DNA of 64,000 bases from Rhodamnia argentea (lineage: Eukaryota > Streptophyta > Magnoliopsida > Myrtales > Myrtaceae), in assembly GCF_020921035.1 (NCBI RefSeq), contig NC_063158.1, positions 25,654,178 to 25,718,177 of the forward strand, given 5' to 3'. Within the stretch, counting starts at the first letter, position 1, and every line of letters starts with the position of its first letter. Shown here one piece after another: positions 10,290 to 21,699 of this stretch. Under the pieces are notes generated by a model, which was not told the origin of the DNA, made no database searches, and saw nothing but the letters and a program-made list of their open reading frames with translations. The translations under genes and the position numbers were made by a program.

Positions 10290-10750
10290 TGATGTTGATT
10301 GGGGAGGTAACATTGATAGCAAGAGGTCGACTAGTGGTTATGTTATTTCTTTATTTGGCCGAGCTGTAAGTTGGATGAGCAAGAGACAGAGCACGGTTGC
10401 TTTATCTACTACTGAGGTAGAATACATGACTCTTACTCATACTGCTAAAGAAGTGATCCGGATACATAGATTGTGTATTGCACAAGGAGAAGTCAAGATT
10501 GGGTGTGATAGCCAGAGTGTCATATTCTTGGCTAAGAATCCTCCTTTTCATGCAAGAACAAAGCACATTGATATACAATATCACTTCATCCAAGAGAAAG
10601 TAGAACATAAAGTTGTAGTACTAGGAAAAGTTGACACACGGGTGAATAGTATAGATTTTTTTACCAAGGCGGTGACTACGGAAAAGTATGAATGTTGTAC
10701 AACCGAGTTGAGTCTAAAGAAGCATAGGAAGTATTCACCAAGTGGGAGAG
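10290..10750 (+). pseudogene. Copia RNase H fragment and polypurine tract
   Basis: The frame reads WGGNIDSKRSTSGYVISLFG, SWMSKRQSTVALSTTEVEYM, then VKIGCDSQSVIFLAKNPPFH and RTKHIDIQYHFIQEKVEH, all typical of the C-terminal RNase H of Copia elements. The polypurine tract AAGTGGGAGAG abuts the 3' LTR at 10751. This is the best-preserved domain of the element. Confidence 0.88.
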
Positions 10751-11106
10751 TGTTGGGATATAGTTCATACTCTCCTATAACAGGAAAGCACGTGAGTTTC
10801 GCTCCGACGGGGGTCTCAAGGGGGCAGCACCTTCTGAACACGAGAGGGCTTTTACGATTTAAACCAGTAATTTTTTATTAGTAGTTTAGGCTTAGGGTTA
10901 TGAACAGCTACTACTATATATACTCTTTTTAGCTTGTAATTGCATGATGTACAAGAGCTGCGAGGTGCTAATTATAGTGGAATCATCTGCTGGACGTAAT
11001 CTTAATTTAGGGGTGAATCAAGATAAAATATCATGTTTCAATTTTCTCGTCCTTGCTCGTTTTGCTTCTATACGATTGTGAATGCGATTGTGAGCTGATC
11101 CTTACA
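10751..11106 (+). repeat. 3' LTR of the Copia element
   Basis: 356 bp from TGTTGGGATA to CCTTACA. It shares its ends and the TATATATAC box with the 5' LTR (5962-6209) but retains about 108 bp of middle sequence that the 5' copy has lost. It is followed by ATACG, the partner of ATAAG before the 5' LTR. Confidence 0.88.
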
Positions 11107-12789
11107 ATACGGACCACAAAAACTCGAAATTAACAAATGCCCCGACTAGTCGGATTATCCCCTATATTTGGATCGGTACTTTGTGCCTTTACTTAACCTA
11201 CCAAACCATCATAGAAAATTGTGAAAGTTCCCTAATTGAAAAGGTCGGGTGTCTTCTAAAACTTTCTAGTTCATTTTTTTGGGATGTAGCCCATTTGTTT
11301 ACGCAACTATAGAAATAGCTCAACCGACTCTGAAATTAGCCCCGTACGTGCTCGCACTTTGGAAAAATCATTTGACCTGGAAAGTTGACCCGGATATTTG
11401 TGAATTTTATCTTGTTTAAAAGAATAAGAAATCCTATAAAACTTGTTTGCTCACGACTTTCTACAATTTTACGTTTAGGATTTCTAATTTCCTAAGTACC
11501 AAGACATGCTCATGAGGAATCTATCATCAAAATTTCCAATCGGTTTTCTTGGATTTTGGTATAGATTTGCAATGTTATTTTAATGTAGAAAACGATGTAA
11601 ATTTTTCCTCAAGACCTATCAAATTGAAGCTTAAGATGTCTTCTTCAATTTATTAATTGACAATTTCCATTATTTTTCCATTAACTAGGTGAAATCACCT
11701 AATTAACGGGACTACGTGGACTCCCAAGTCGGCATGCATTCAATTAATGAATGAGCGTTCCTAGCCTAACAGCCAACTCAATTGGCTTCAAACCAAACTC
11801 ATCTAGCATTATTCAGCATTCATCAATATCATCAAGGAATATGAAGTAATAATCACATGGGTGTACATGGAATCATCATCTATACAAATCGGTTATCAAC
11901 TACAAAAACATATACACTTGCTCACTTATGCCAAAGCGAGGGCGGTGGTTGTTGCTCTCATGGTTGTCACATTTGAGACTCACTAGGGCTTCCGTCATCT
12001 TAGAGCATAGACCGAGCAACTGAAATAAACACACAAGCACCGTGAGAAAGCTCTATCATCGCCGACGAAAGGCACTAGATTGAAAACCCTGGCTCATCAA
12101 AAGCAATTGCGAGAGGGAAGGAATGGGTTTGCGTTGGAACCAAAACAATAATGATGACTTTGAAGATTTAGAACAAAAGCACAAATAAAGATAAGATGGA
12201 AAACTAATTGAAATGCAAATGCTTTTACTTTTGGTGAGTCTACAAGCCCGAACGCCACATCTTTTATAGAGGTTAGTTGCACAATTTCGGGCGACATTAA
12301 ATGAGGAACCAAAGAAAGTCCACAAAGCGATAAAACCACACAAACAAAAAGTCAAATAAAACAAACTCCATAAATACATCGGAAAGCATGCATATCTTCC
12401 CATGATGAATTCAATTACTTCTGTAGAGCTCTTTGTCTTTATAAATGCTTGCAGTGTTTCTCTTTTACTCTTTTTTAGGTGCCTGCCATAAATCAAGCTT
12501 CACCGATTTATTTTCAATTTTCTTCTTCTTCGGCGCCCGCCATAAATCAAATGCATCTCTTTGAATTGGACCAACAAGCAAATCTAGAAACCGCAATTAA
12601 CATGCTTAAAACTTCAACAATCAATTTTATGTTGTTCAAACAGTCCGGGAGAAGATTTCTTTATCGACATTAGTAAAGCTCTCAAGCCTCCGCGCTATCC
12701 ATCTCATCTTGCTCCCCTTGGCATCTCACCTTTTCGCAAGTCTCCCTCTTGTCCTATTCTTGCAATATCTAGCTCTTCTTGCCATGGCC
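11107..12789. other. Intergenic repeat-derived sequence, no gene seen
   Basis: AT-rich sequence with no convincing reading frame on either strand. The largest minus-strand frame (12056-12496) has no recognisable domain and has two competing frames. A phrase of the form GCC-GCCATAAATCAA occurs twice (about 12482 and 12534), a small local duplication. The end of this stretch probably contains the left edge of the Gypsy LTR described next. Confidence 0.5.
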
Positions 12790-13270
12790 CCGTTGACACC
12801 TAAATTTACCCGAGGAGTCACGTGATAGGTACGTGGAGAAGTCATGATCGATTACAAATGAGAGCATTGGAATCGGAGTCTGGCTGATTGTAAGGAGGCC
12901 ACGTGCCAAGGATGGGTTTTGACGAAGGAAAGAGAGACACGCGAAAGAGACCACAATCAAAGCGATTGCAGAAATGGGTAGCAATCCTCAAAAGTGTATA
13001 GTGAATGGCACATAAAACAAGAAATCATCGATGATAAATCGTTGATGGATAGGAGAACGTGCTCAAAGTGGAGCATGACATAGAAAGCCAAGGATGGTAA
13101 CTGGTTGACGGTTACTAAAATATCTCTATAAATATCATGAGTCGCCCAGCAAGGAAGGCCCCCCCAAATCAACACAATAAGTGTTTTATCTTTCATTAGC
13201 TTTCAGTACTTAGCTTAGCCTAGCAGTAGTACAGATTCCCATCGTAGATTCAATTTCGGCGAATTTCTTA
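12790..13270 (+). repeat. Probable 5' LTR of the truncated Gypsy element
   Basis: It starts around GTTGACACCTAAATTTACCC, a phrase common at the start of plant Gypsy LTRs (normally TGTTGACACC), and contains a TATA-like box CTCTATAAATATC (about 13123-13135) followed by a short transcribed-type region ending in TAGCTTAGCC. No second LTR copy is available in the window, so the boundaries are estimates. Confidence 0.5.
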
Positions 13271-13278
13271 TCCTAGGT

Positions 13279-13446
13279 TGGTGTTGTTGATTAGATTCCG
13301 GCATCCATCCACCATCCAGTGTCGTCGATTAAATTCCGGCATTGTGTCCTACCTTGTCCGGTGTCGCCGATTAAATTACGGCATTGTGTCCTATAGTGTC
13401 CAGCATCGTCGATTAAATTCTGGTGTTGTACCTTTAGTGTTCGTAT
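13279..13446 (+). repeat. 42-bp minisatellite in Gypsy leader, four copies
   Basis: Copies begin near 13283, 13321, 13363 and 13405, each around the core GTCGTCGATTAAATTCCGGC with a following ATTGTGTCC. The spacing is 38, 42 and 42 bp. Because 42 is a multiple of three, the array is open in one frame and gives a repeated C/H-RRLNSGIVSY peptide, but nothing suggests translation. Confidence 0.75.
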
Positions 13447-14379
13447 ATCATACGTCATCGGTTGCGTCGACCATTAATTGGTTAAGAGTCTTTATAGTGC
13501 TGCTGATATTAATATATCTTTTGTATTTGACATCTCTATCCAAAACCGACCCGAAACACTTTATTGGAAAATGAACTTCTTACGTTTGATAAAAGATTTG
13601 TGTCAACAATCCTTTTTAGCACGCCCGATGGGACCTGAAGGTGTTAGTTCGAGAGAGTACTATGCTACGCACAAGAGGACATAGCAACTTAGATGGCATT
13701 GGAGACGAACCCGTGAAAAAAAAATGCAACGAACAGAGTCATCAACTATTCACAGGTTGCTAAACCAAGTCTAGGGTAATGATGATGACATTCCTCGACA
13801 ACATGTGGAAGAGCCAAGAAGAAACATGGAAATAATGCATGTCATGTTGTTGTCAATCAGACATACCATTGAGGAAACTTAGAATCGGTTTGCAGACCAT
13901 ATTATTCAACGGATGATTGATGTTGTTAGAACATTAATCATCAGCACTTATCATGAGTGTACCTCGAGTCAACATGAATCTTCGATAGGGCCGTTGCAGC
14001 CTCAAGTTGGGAATGTTCTCATACCCGCTAGGTACACCTAGTTATTAGCCACTCCATCGACGAACATGGGTTACGTTGGGCAGAACGTACCACCGATAGC
14101 CCCCGCTAGGGTTTTGCAATAAGGAGAAACTTGTCCGTCGCCCAAGTTAATGGTTAGAACCTTCAAGCAAATGAAAATCCAAATGAGGCGCCCGGTTACT
14201 TCATTCGACAAAATATGCCTGCTGCCCAACCTATCGTTGCTGCTCACGCTCAACAAAACTTTATCACTATAAATGAGCTATCTGCACCCATGGTTATCAC
14301 TCCTCTTAGGGTGCGGTGTCGAGCTAGGGGCAGGATTAGTTGCCCCAGGTTAGGAGACCGGATCAGCCTTTCCAACCAA

Positions 14380-15100
14380 GATATCATGTACAGCAGTAGT
14401 TTGTACAACCAAGGTTCCAACCAGCGTATCGGGTTCCGCTGCAGCCGCAGGCTCCCCGATCAGTATTTCGGGCTTTTCGATCGACGTATCAAGCTCTACA
14501 GCAGCTAGGGTATCCGAGACCGTACCAACCAGTGTATCAGAATTAGCCAGCTATCGATTCGGTGGTACAGTATTACGATCCACCGATCGGGTATAGAGTT
14601 AATGTTTATCTTAAGCCATACCCCGATTGGATGGATACGATCCCTTACCCAAGAGGATTTAAGATACCTAAATTCACATTATTTATTGGCGAGGATAATC
14701 GGTCCACATACTAACACATTAACCGCTTCTTAGCATTGTGTGGAGATACTACTCATGCCGATCATTGGAAATTAAGGTTGTTCCTACTTTCTTTATCAAA
14801 GACAGCCTTTACATGGTATCTTGCCTTACCATCGAATTCGGTGCTAACATGGAAACAAATGGAGCAACTATTTCACAGCAAGTTCCAAGGAGCATTACTA
14901 AACACGTTGGTCACCGACTTGTAGACAATGAAGCAAATAGCATGCAAAACTGTGGACCAATTCATCACAAGGTTCAAGAGAGCTAGAAACAAATGCTTGG
15001 TTCCTTTGCATGAGAGAACATTTGCTATCAAGCATGAAAGCCTACTTAGAGATAAGGATTGAAGTTTGAAATTCGGGACAAAATGGTCCGCCAACTATGT
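14380..15100 (+). pseudogene. Gypsy gag core fragment
   Basis: Across several frames one can read PYPDWMDTIPYPRGFKIPKF, TLFIGEDNRSTY, HINRFLALCGDTTHADHWKL, LSKTAFTWYLALPSNS and QFITRFKRARNKCLVPLHE, the standard landmarks of the plant Gypsy gag core. A proline- and glutamine-rich linker precedes them (about 14380-14600). Stop codons sit after the STY and VTDL segments and frameshifts occur around 14930 and 15060. Confidence 0.88.
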
Positions 15101-15379
15101 GTAGACTTGTTTGAACCGTCGACAATAACTGTTAAGCATGAAAGCCTACTTAGAGAAAAGGATAAAAGACACACATGAAGGGGAGATATGAATTTTGTCG
15201 AACCATACGACCTCGATGAAGAACCGAGAGACCCTATTGCAATAATTGTTGCCCAGATGATCATCAACAAGCCATATACTTGCTAGGCGTTAAGGCCTGC
15301 GAGGGGTAAAGAAAGATCAACCATCATGGACAAGGCTAAGGAAGCTGTGTATTATTCCTTCGATATAAGTCAAACTAAG

Positions 15380-15990
15380 GAGATTTTTGATATATTGTTG
15401 GTGATTGACGGATCAAGCTAACAAAAGGGCAAAAATACCGACTAAAGATGAATTAGTAGGGAAGAAGTACTGCAAATTGCATCATTCACGGAGCCATAAC
15501 ACCTCGAATTGCCTAGTGCTCAAGAAGAATATCCAAGAAGCAATTCGACAGAGGAAAATCAAGTTTACTGATAAGGGTAAATCCCCAATGGATAGAGACG
15601 ATGATCCTTTCCCTGTGATGACGTAAATGGTATCCCTAAGGTATTTAGACAAGGGGTATAAGTTGTCGAATCTATGTGCACGTTGCGGATGAAGGTTGGA
15701 GAGCATAGATCAACAAGAAAATGACTATTAGAGGGATGACCGAGCTGACATGAAGCCCCTTGATGCCAAGGTTTCCGGGCCGAGTCAAAAGCGATCCCAA
15801 GTTAAGAATGCAACGTCAAAGGGATTTCCTGTCTATCAAAAGCCTCGTAAGTCCTTTAAGCAAAGATATGAGGAAGGAGATCCTACTATTGGTACAATAG
15901 GAGAGCCTAGTGGTAAATTCAATTACTATGTAAGCTATGCTTCCTTGCCCGCATACCCTCGAAGTGAAGTTCCTTCTAGATAGGGAAAGG
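15380..15990 (+). pseudogene. Gypsy gag C-terminal region with CxH-type segment
   Basis: The frame includes KKYCKLHHSRSHNTSNCLV and LKKNIQEAIRQRKIKFTDK, the counterpart of the YCKWH-NSW-SH-TTNNC stretch followed by QDAI-x-x-G-x-F/LKF in this Gypsy lineage. Stop codons flank it on both sides. The following frame (15750-15983) is a variable linker. Confidence 0.75.
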
Positions 15991-16394
15991 TGTTTAATGA
16001 TGATATCTATCGGGGTTACTATGCTCCGATAAGACTACATCGACGATGAACCCTTAAGATACCAAATGATCCGCTCGAGGGGTTGTGGTATGAGGCGATG
16101 GAGGTCCCAAAAGAAGTCATGACTCGCACCTAGAAAAGGAGGATATAAAGGAAGAGAAGAATCCATCAGCTACATCAACGGCCTAATCAAGTTGACTTAG
16201 CTCAAGTTAAGCCGGTGCCGGTGGTAACTGGTGGTCTCAGATTTTGAAGGTCCAAGAATTTGGTTTGGAGGCACAAACCAAATGATGAGGAAGCTTGACT
16301 TGCTCGAGAGAAAAAACATGTGCAATCAGCTCCCTAAGAGGCCGCAAAGCCAAAGTCACGATTCGAATCTCTCATAAGTAGGTCGGTATCGCCC

Positions 16395-16930
16395 TTGAGG
16401 TCATGTATCGTCCAAGTGAAACCGCCTAATGAGTTTCGACTAGAATCGCCAGCATTTGGCGACGCTAGCGAGGATGCGTTTCAAGAAAAGGAGGGACCTC
16501 GATTATACTTCGACAGTGAAGAAAAAATGGAATTCGAGAAGCCCTCAAAGAATGTCTTCAATCATTCAAGGTCACTCAACATTAATGCCAAGATAAATGG
16601 GTGACCGACAATGAAGGTAGTTGTGGATGATGGATCAATGCTGAATCTCATCTCGTACGGGTTCTTTGAGAAACCGGGAAGGAGAGATGAGGAAATAATC
16701 TCATCGAATATTCAGCCGTCAGATTTTCTTGGTGAAATCACCGAGGTAAAAGGTATATATATTGTGAGTCTGATTGCAGGATCAAAGACGTAAAGGACAT
16801 CTTTCTATGTTGTCGATGCTGACGATTCATATAATCTACTCTTGGGAAGATATTGGATACATGGGAATCAGTGTGTTCCATGAACATTACACCAAGGCAT
16901 CGGCATTCGAAATGGAGATAAGGCAGAGTA
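16395..16930 (+). pseudogene. Gypsy aspartic protease fragment
   Basis: The readable pieces are SLNINAKING, then MKVVVDDGSMLNLISYGFF (active site normally VLVDNG-A/S-x-N), SDFLGEITEVKGIYIVSL and, one frame away, YNLLLGRYWIHGNQCVP. The second residue of the D-N-G triad is Asp here. A TGA (16602-16604) precedes the active site, and a TAA at 16791-16793 plus a frameshift breaks the C-terminal half. Confidence 0.82.
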
Positions 16931-17149
16931 TGTGAAAGTTGATACTCCTCTTTGTACGACATCCCGTATTTGAGGATCCCGGCATCCGAGAAATGCTTTA
17001 AATTTGTTACGCCGATCGCTATAATCCTTTCCTTCAAAGTATGGTGGCCTGTTGTTGCTTCCACCTTCGATCCAAGAAGGAGAGAAATTGCTAGCCATAA
17101 AAATCGTTAGCTCGAAGTAAAAAAATACTGCACAAAATTCGAGCACCTT

Positions 17150-17161
17150 GCTCTGATACCA
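17150..17161 (-). other. Primer-binding site of the truncated Copia element
   Basis: Plus-strand GCTCTGATACCA is the reverse complement of TGGTATCAGAGC, an exact match to the tRNA-iMet primer-binding consensus. It lies 2 bp from the LTR end. Confidence 0.92.
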
Positions 17162-17163
17162 AT

Positions 17164-18273
17164 TGTTGGTGGCTAGTAAATTCAACTAGAGGGGGTGAAT
17201 AGGTGATAACGTGTGATTTTAAGATTTTATTGCGGAATTCAAATCACACGGTGTAAAACAGAAATCTCGGATGCTCAAGCAATTCAATTGATGCAAGATA
17301 TGTAATAGGATCGATGCGTATTGTCCGTGTGCGGTTTAGCTATCACAAAGTATTTAGAGTGATCAGAGTAAGAGATAAGGAAACCGCACGGAAGGATTAT
17401 AGTGGTTCGGCTTTGGTTAAGCCTACGTCCACTTCTTCGGCTGACGCCCAATCGGCCGGATTCCACTATTAATCTACTCGGAGGTTACGGATCGTTGATC
17501 GTTTTGACACGTAAGACTTCACACCTAGCATTCAACACTCTTGTGTACACCTCCTCACGATTACAATGGATGAATCAAGAAATGTGTTTAAAATGGAGTA
17601 CACTCTATCTAGGAATTATGAACATTTTTCCCTCTTTACGCCGATCTTTTTTCCCTTCGTCTTCGAGATGTCTTTTATACTCTTCCGCCTCCAATCTAGC
17701 CGTTGCAAGGCATCCAGAAGAGATCTCTCCAAATCTACCCTTTTGGACGAGATGTTTACAAAAAAAAGATCTCTTAGCCGTTGGGGATCGCCAAAGCAAA
17801 GTCTTCCCTGTTTGGATCAAATCGCTCATACAATTATGATCCCGAGTTTCCATAGATGGTTTCTTCCATTTGGAAAGTCTTGATTTGTCTTCTCGGTTCT
17901 GCATTCTTGATTGATCTCAATCGATGAGAATCTTCAAGGATGATCCAGCTCGATGGCGTCCGTTGATATGCATCAATTAAGCTCAATTTGTATTCCTCTT
18001 GAAATTCTGATTACTACTAGTGAAGTACTTCTCTCAGAGCTTGAGCGTCATTCCAACGTCCGAGCTATCCACATTCAATGTCCGAGTTCGAACCAGCATC
18101 CGAGACTCTTAGAAACAACATCCGAGCCAAATCCTTTTGCTAGATTCAATCCCGTACATCCCCGCACCAAAGGATAATCTGCAAAACAAGTAAATCACAG
18201 CATTATCTCAAAATACAAGGGTACTAGGATTGTTTTGTCAACTTCAAAACCGTCTAGGGATTTTTTCTTAACA
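17164..18273 (-). repeat. 1.1-kb Copia LTR
   Basis: On the minus strand it begins TGTTAAGAAAAAATCCCTAG and ends CTAGCCACCAACA. The plus strand near its start contains AGAGGGGGTGAATAGGTG, a signature of a widespread long-LTR Copia group in dicots. The next plus-strand bases are GGAAG, but a target duplication cannot be tested because the other end of the element is gone. Confidence 0.85.
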
Positions 18274-18378
18274 GGAAGGGGCTTGAACTTAATGAATTAT
18301 CATTAAGTGCCTATATATCTTCTTGGGAATAGAAGAATGAAAAGCTCATATAGTTCTTTTACCTTTGATAACACCAAC

Positions 18379-18625
18379 TTACCTCATCATTAATAAGTCG
18401 CTACCCATTGTGATACCCGTGGGGGAGGTTTCTCCATTATCATCATTGAAGATTTCGTCGTCTCGATCCAACTTTTGTTGTCGAAATTTAGGCTTTGTCC
18501 AATCATCAACACAAGCTTGAGTCTCCACAGCATCTGGATTTAATATTGAACTGCGATCGTCCAAAATTAATCCTCCAGTGCTAAATGCTTGTTCAATCGC
18601 AATCGTTAAAGAATGAATTGCTAAT
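18379..18625 (-). pseudogene. hAT C-terminal dimerisation segment
   Basis: The minus strand reads IAIEQAFSTGGLILDDRSS, then ILNPDAVETQACVDDWTKPK, the conserved end of the hAT dimerisation domain (usual form ...SxxAFSTGGRxLdxxRsxLxPxxVxALxCxxDW). The remaining tail is acidic. The dimerisation core to its right is too decayed to read. Confidence 0.85.
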
Positions 18626-19124
18626 ATCTGTCTTGCGATGAGAGCGAGGAATGGGAATTGGGTTGAATGAGTCTTTCATCACTCTAGAATTTTGAAATCT
18701 GTATTGTGTTCGGAATTACGGAGCTTAAAAGCAATGGTTAAATAGTTTTTTAATTTGAAAATATTACATGATGCTCCATTTTATTTTATTTTTTGCCTAC
18801 TAATGAGCAGATTATACCCTCTACTAATTCTACCACTATCCTCCCTTTGTGAGGCGCTAGATTGAGAAGATCCACTATCACCTAAACCATATTTACTACA
18901 AAATTCATTATATAATGCTACTATAGCATCTTTAACCTCTCATTGTATAGTTTTAATATCTCTTGTTTCATTCAAATATAAATAATCATAATAATAATCC
19001 TTTAGATAATCATACAAACCATCTAATTTAGTACGTTAATCAAAAACAATAGTAATCAAATAAATAAGAGGAATGCATGCATAATAATGCAGTCATTTTT
19101 CTTTCATTGCTATTATAGTCGGAG

Positions 19125-19990
19125 CTAATTGATCATCTTTTTCATATTTACAAAAATACCAGCAATATTAACACGCTCTACTAAAAATAAATGCGTAGTA
19201 GGATAATAAACACCAGATAAAGTACAAGTTGCATCATTAAAAACTTTCAAAAAGTAAAATTTTTTTTCAAACAACCCAATTTTGCGGGAGTAAACTAATT
19301 TCGGAAACATTATTCGAAATAAATGCACATAATAAATCTTTATAAGCAAAAGATTGATGAAGCAACTCGTAGGTAGAATTCCAACGAGTCAGAACATCTT
19401 TTGAAAATAGTTTTTGTTTTTGTGCATGTGCTTGACAAAATCTGCCCCATTCTTTCATAACTTTGGGATCACTCCATAAAAATTTAATTACTCTCTTTAT
19501 TGGGGTGAGAAAAACCTCAAGAGTTCGTAAACCATCTTGTACACATAAATTTAAAACATGGCAAGAATATCTAATGTAAAAAAATTATCCGCCAAAAGAG
19601 GGTTTACAAATATTTTCAAACTCGGGAATGGAAGCGGTATTTGATGCGGCATTATCAAAACCAGCTGAAAAAACTTTATTAATCAAATTATATTCTTCTA
19701 AAATTTGCCTAATTATTCTATAAATATTATTGGCCGTACGCCTTTCATCAAACACTCGAAATGCAAGTACTCTTTTTTTATTGTTCCAATCGTCATCTAT
19801 CTAATAATATGTGATACCCATATAAAAATGAATTTGCCAAGGATCACTCCAAATGTCGCTACCTATATGCACACGTCCATTGAAATCCGTAAAAAAATTT
19901 TCAAAACCTTTTTTTTATTTTTTATAAACCCTAAAAAGTTTGCGTTTAAAAATAGTTCTCGGAACAGGTTTTGTTTGTAGAGTACATGTA
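19125..19990 (-). pseudogene. hAT transposase middle fragments
   Basis: Separate frames read QKLFSKDVLTRWNSTYELL and HQSFAYKDLLCAF (around 19300-19440), where TRWNSTY-ML is the hallmark of plant RICESLEEPER-type hAT transposases. VFNDATCTLSGVYYPTTHLF (around 19200) is the usual segment after it. The part between about 19470 and 19900 is riddled with stops and can only be followed loosely. Confidence 0.8.
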
Positions 19991-20063
19991 GTGTTTATCA
20001 AAAAATTCAAACCAAAATTTTCACTAGTAGTAAACGGTAAATGTTCAATGGCAACATATTCAG

Positions 20064-20531
20064 CTAATGTTTCTTTATAAGCTTCATCACTGTAACGAAA
20101 TAAATGAGAAGTGTTAGGATTTGCGTACTCGAAAATTTGTTGTTGGGTGGTGTCGATCCCCACTTGCGTTGCATGTTTTTGCATCGGATACCGACGGTAT
20201 GTTCCATAGCTGTCTCCTTTATTAAAATTGTATGATTTCGTACAAGATAACTATCTCTACCTACATGTACCTTGTCGAAGTGTTGCCATAAGTTGGATGT
20301 ACTCTCCCGGGCTTGCCATTCGACTCCTTTCTTTGTCGACATTTCTTCGATCTTGGTAGGAGGATGAAGACTTTCTTGTGTTTGGACGTGCTCGACTTTG
20401 GGAATATAGTTGATATTATCATCAACGTCTACCGAATATGTAAACTCGGGAGGTTGAGGATAATCGGATTTCCCCATCCCCATCGACATCAGACTCTTTC
20501 TCCTGTCCCTAGCTCCGCTTCCACTTGCCAT
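20064..20531 (-). pseudogene. hAT transposase N-terminal part (BED-finger-like)
   Basis: The frame starts MASGSGARDRRKS and includes an acidic Pro-rich stretch, then GVEWQARESTSNLWQHFDKV, which corresponds to the second half of a BED zinc finger (pattern ...TSxLxxHLxxxH). The Cys pair of the finger is not clearly preserved. A second overlapping frame (19915-20184) continues with NPNTSHLFRYSDEAYKETLA, also hAT-like. Confidence 0.7.
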
Positions 20532-20960
20532 TTTTGTCAGAGAATTGAGTGGAAAGCCGATTCAGAAAATTGAGAGAATTGAGAGAATTTGAGAGAAATT
20601 GTGAGGAAAAATGAAAGAAATGAAATGATATTTATAGAGAATTTAGGAAAAAAAATGGGAGGGGGTATTTAGCCGTTACAATGCAACGGTCAAAATGACC
20701 GTTACGTTGCAACGGCCCAAAATTGGGCCTTTGGGGAAAAGAACCGTCACCCCACATCTGCTCCCCCCCTTTTCGGCTTTAGCCCAATGGCTATAAGGCG
20801 GTTTAGAATCGGCTCGGAACCGCCGGTTTCGGGTCTGTTCCCAATTTTTTTGAAATCGTAACCGACTCATGAGAGGCGGGGCCGATTTCGATTTCGAATT
20901 GGTGGTCCCGATCAACGGGCTAGTTGTGGGCTCAAACCGGCCCGTGGCCATGTCTAGTTC

Positions 20961-21695
20961 CAGCTCAATAGGCTATGGATTTTTAGCACTAGCAACACCA
21001 TAAAAAATATGCAAAAGATGGACGTATTAAACTATAAAGAAAATTTTGACCATAAAAAAAACAGGTGATTTATAAAGAAAAATGTGACCCAAAAAAAGCT
21101 ATAAAGAAAAGGAGAGAAATTGGAAAAAATAAAATTCGGAAGAATGGAGTTGTCACGAGGGCAAATCGCATCCCCACCTATGAAGTATTGACATTCTCCG
21201 AAGGACTTCGTGTTGTGTTGGACGCATGTCAGACACTCCGACACTTTCCAACATGCGATCGACACGTGATTAGCACTCCAAACACACCAGCAACAAACGA
21301 GTCTCACATCCTAACAAGCTATTTTTGTCACATACGTGGATCAATTTTAAGCATTTTTAATATATTAAATGTCAAAATGTAAATCTATTATATATATACA
21401 TATTTAAATCATATATCTAGTCATCCTAAAATTAATATATCTAGCCAATCTAAAAAAAAACCATAATTATGAATTCCTAACAAAAAAAGAAAGAGAGACT
21501 CACTCCTGAAATTTATTTAAATAATAATTTGTCATTCCTTTTTAAAAATATATATTTAATATATAATATGTATCAATGTGCCGCGATTCTATTACATATC
21601 GGCATGTCAATATGGGTGCTATTTAGATCTCTGCAACAGCGGGACAATCAACTTGGTGCCGAAAGCTGCGCAATTTTGGCCTTTTCTAACTCTGT
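20961..21695. other. Intergenic sequence before the TNL cluster
   Basis: No gene is recognised. The short frames at 21032-21382 are in both strands and have no domain. From 21360 to 21560 the DNA is AT-rich. Confidence 0.5.
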
Positions 21696-21699
21696 CCTG

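Larger units (their letters stand above)
5962..11106 (+). mobile_element. Degenerate Ty1/Copia retrotransposon with both LTRs
   Basis: The element has a 5' LTR (5962-6209), a tRNA-iMet-type primer-binding site, gag, CCHC zinc knuckle, protease, integrase, reverse transcriptase, RNase H, a polypurine tract (AAGTGGGAGAG, 10740-10750) and a 3' LTR (10751-11106). It is flanked by ATAAG and ATACG, a 4/5 match to a 5-bp target duplication. The order protease-integrase-RT-RNase H defines Copia; wording such as KPSKSLYGLKQSPRIWY is typical. Stops and frameshifts break every domain, and the protease and RT active sites are changed, so it cannot move by itself. The 5' LTR is about 108 bp shorter than the 3' LTR because of an internal deletion. 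Confidence 0.92.
12790..16965 (+). mobile_element. Truncated Gypsy retrotransposon: LTR, leader, gag, protease
   Basis: In order on the plus strand are an LTR-like sequence with a TATA box, a leader with 42-bp tandem repeats, a gag with many frame breaks, a CCHC-like segment and an aspartic protease that continues to a LLGRYWIHGN-type end. Sequence stops being Gypsy-like near 16960, where a minus-strand Copia fragment begins, so reverse transcriptase, integrase and the 3' LTR are missing. It is a different Gypsy lineage from the element at the left edge, as its gag and protease wording differ. Confidence 0.82.
16966..18273 (-). mobile_element. Truncated Copia retrotransposon: LTR, primer site and gag start
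   Basis: On the minus strand the LTR (18273 to 17164) is followed by a tRNA-iMet primer-binding site (17161-17150) and a gag start at 17098 reading MASNFSPSWIEGGSNNRPPY, the usual opening of Copia gag (MASNF-x-x-PPxFxGxNYxxW). The gag breaks off within about 130 bp at the junction with the Gypsy element. The rest of the element is absent. Confidence 0.85.
18274..20960 (-). mobile_element. Decayed hAT-family DNA transposon
   Basis: On the minus strand, an outer edge near 20955 (TAGACATGGCCACGGGCCGG) is typical of the start of plant hAT elements. It is followed by a GC-rich leader, a BED-finger-like N-terminus starting at 20531, middle transposase fragments and a C-terminal dimerisation segment near 18380-18620. 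Many stops and frameshifts are present. The matching terminal inverted repeat is not found on the left, where the Copia LTR ends at 18273, so the 3' end is probably lost. Confidence 0.82.

Noticed and set aside
12056-12496. Minus-strand 146-codon frame in the left intergenic region
   Set aside because: Cys/Phe/Ser-rich composition without any motif, and an overlapping competing frame. No splice sites or neighbours that support it.
20676-20951. Minus-strand frame before the hAT transposase
   Set aside because: It lies in the GC-rich subterminal leader of hAT elements, which is normally non-coding.
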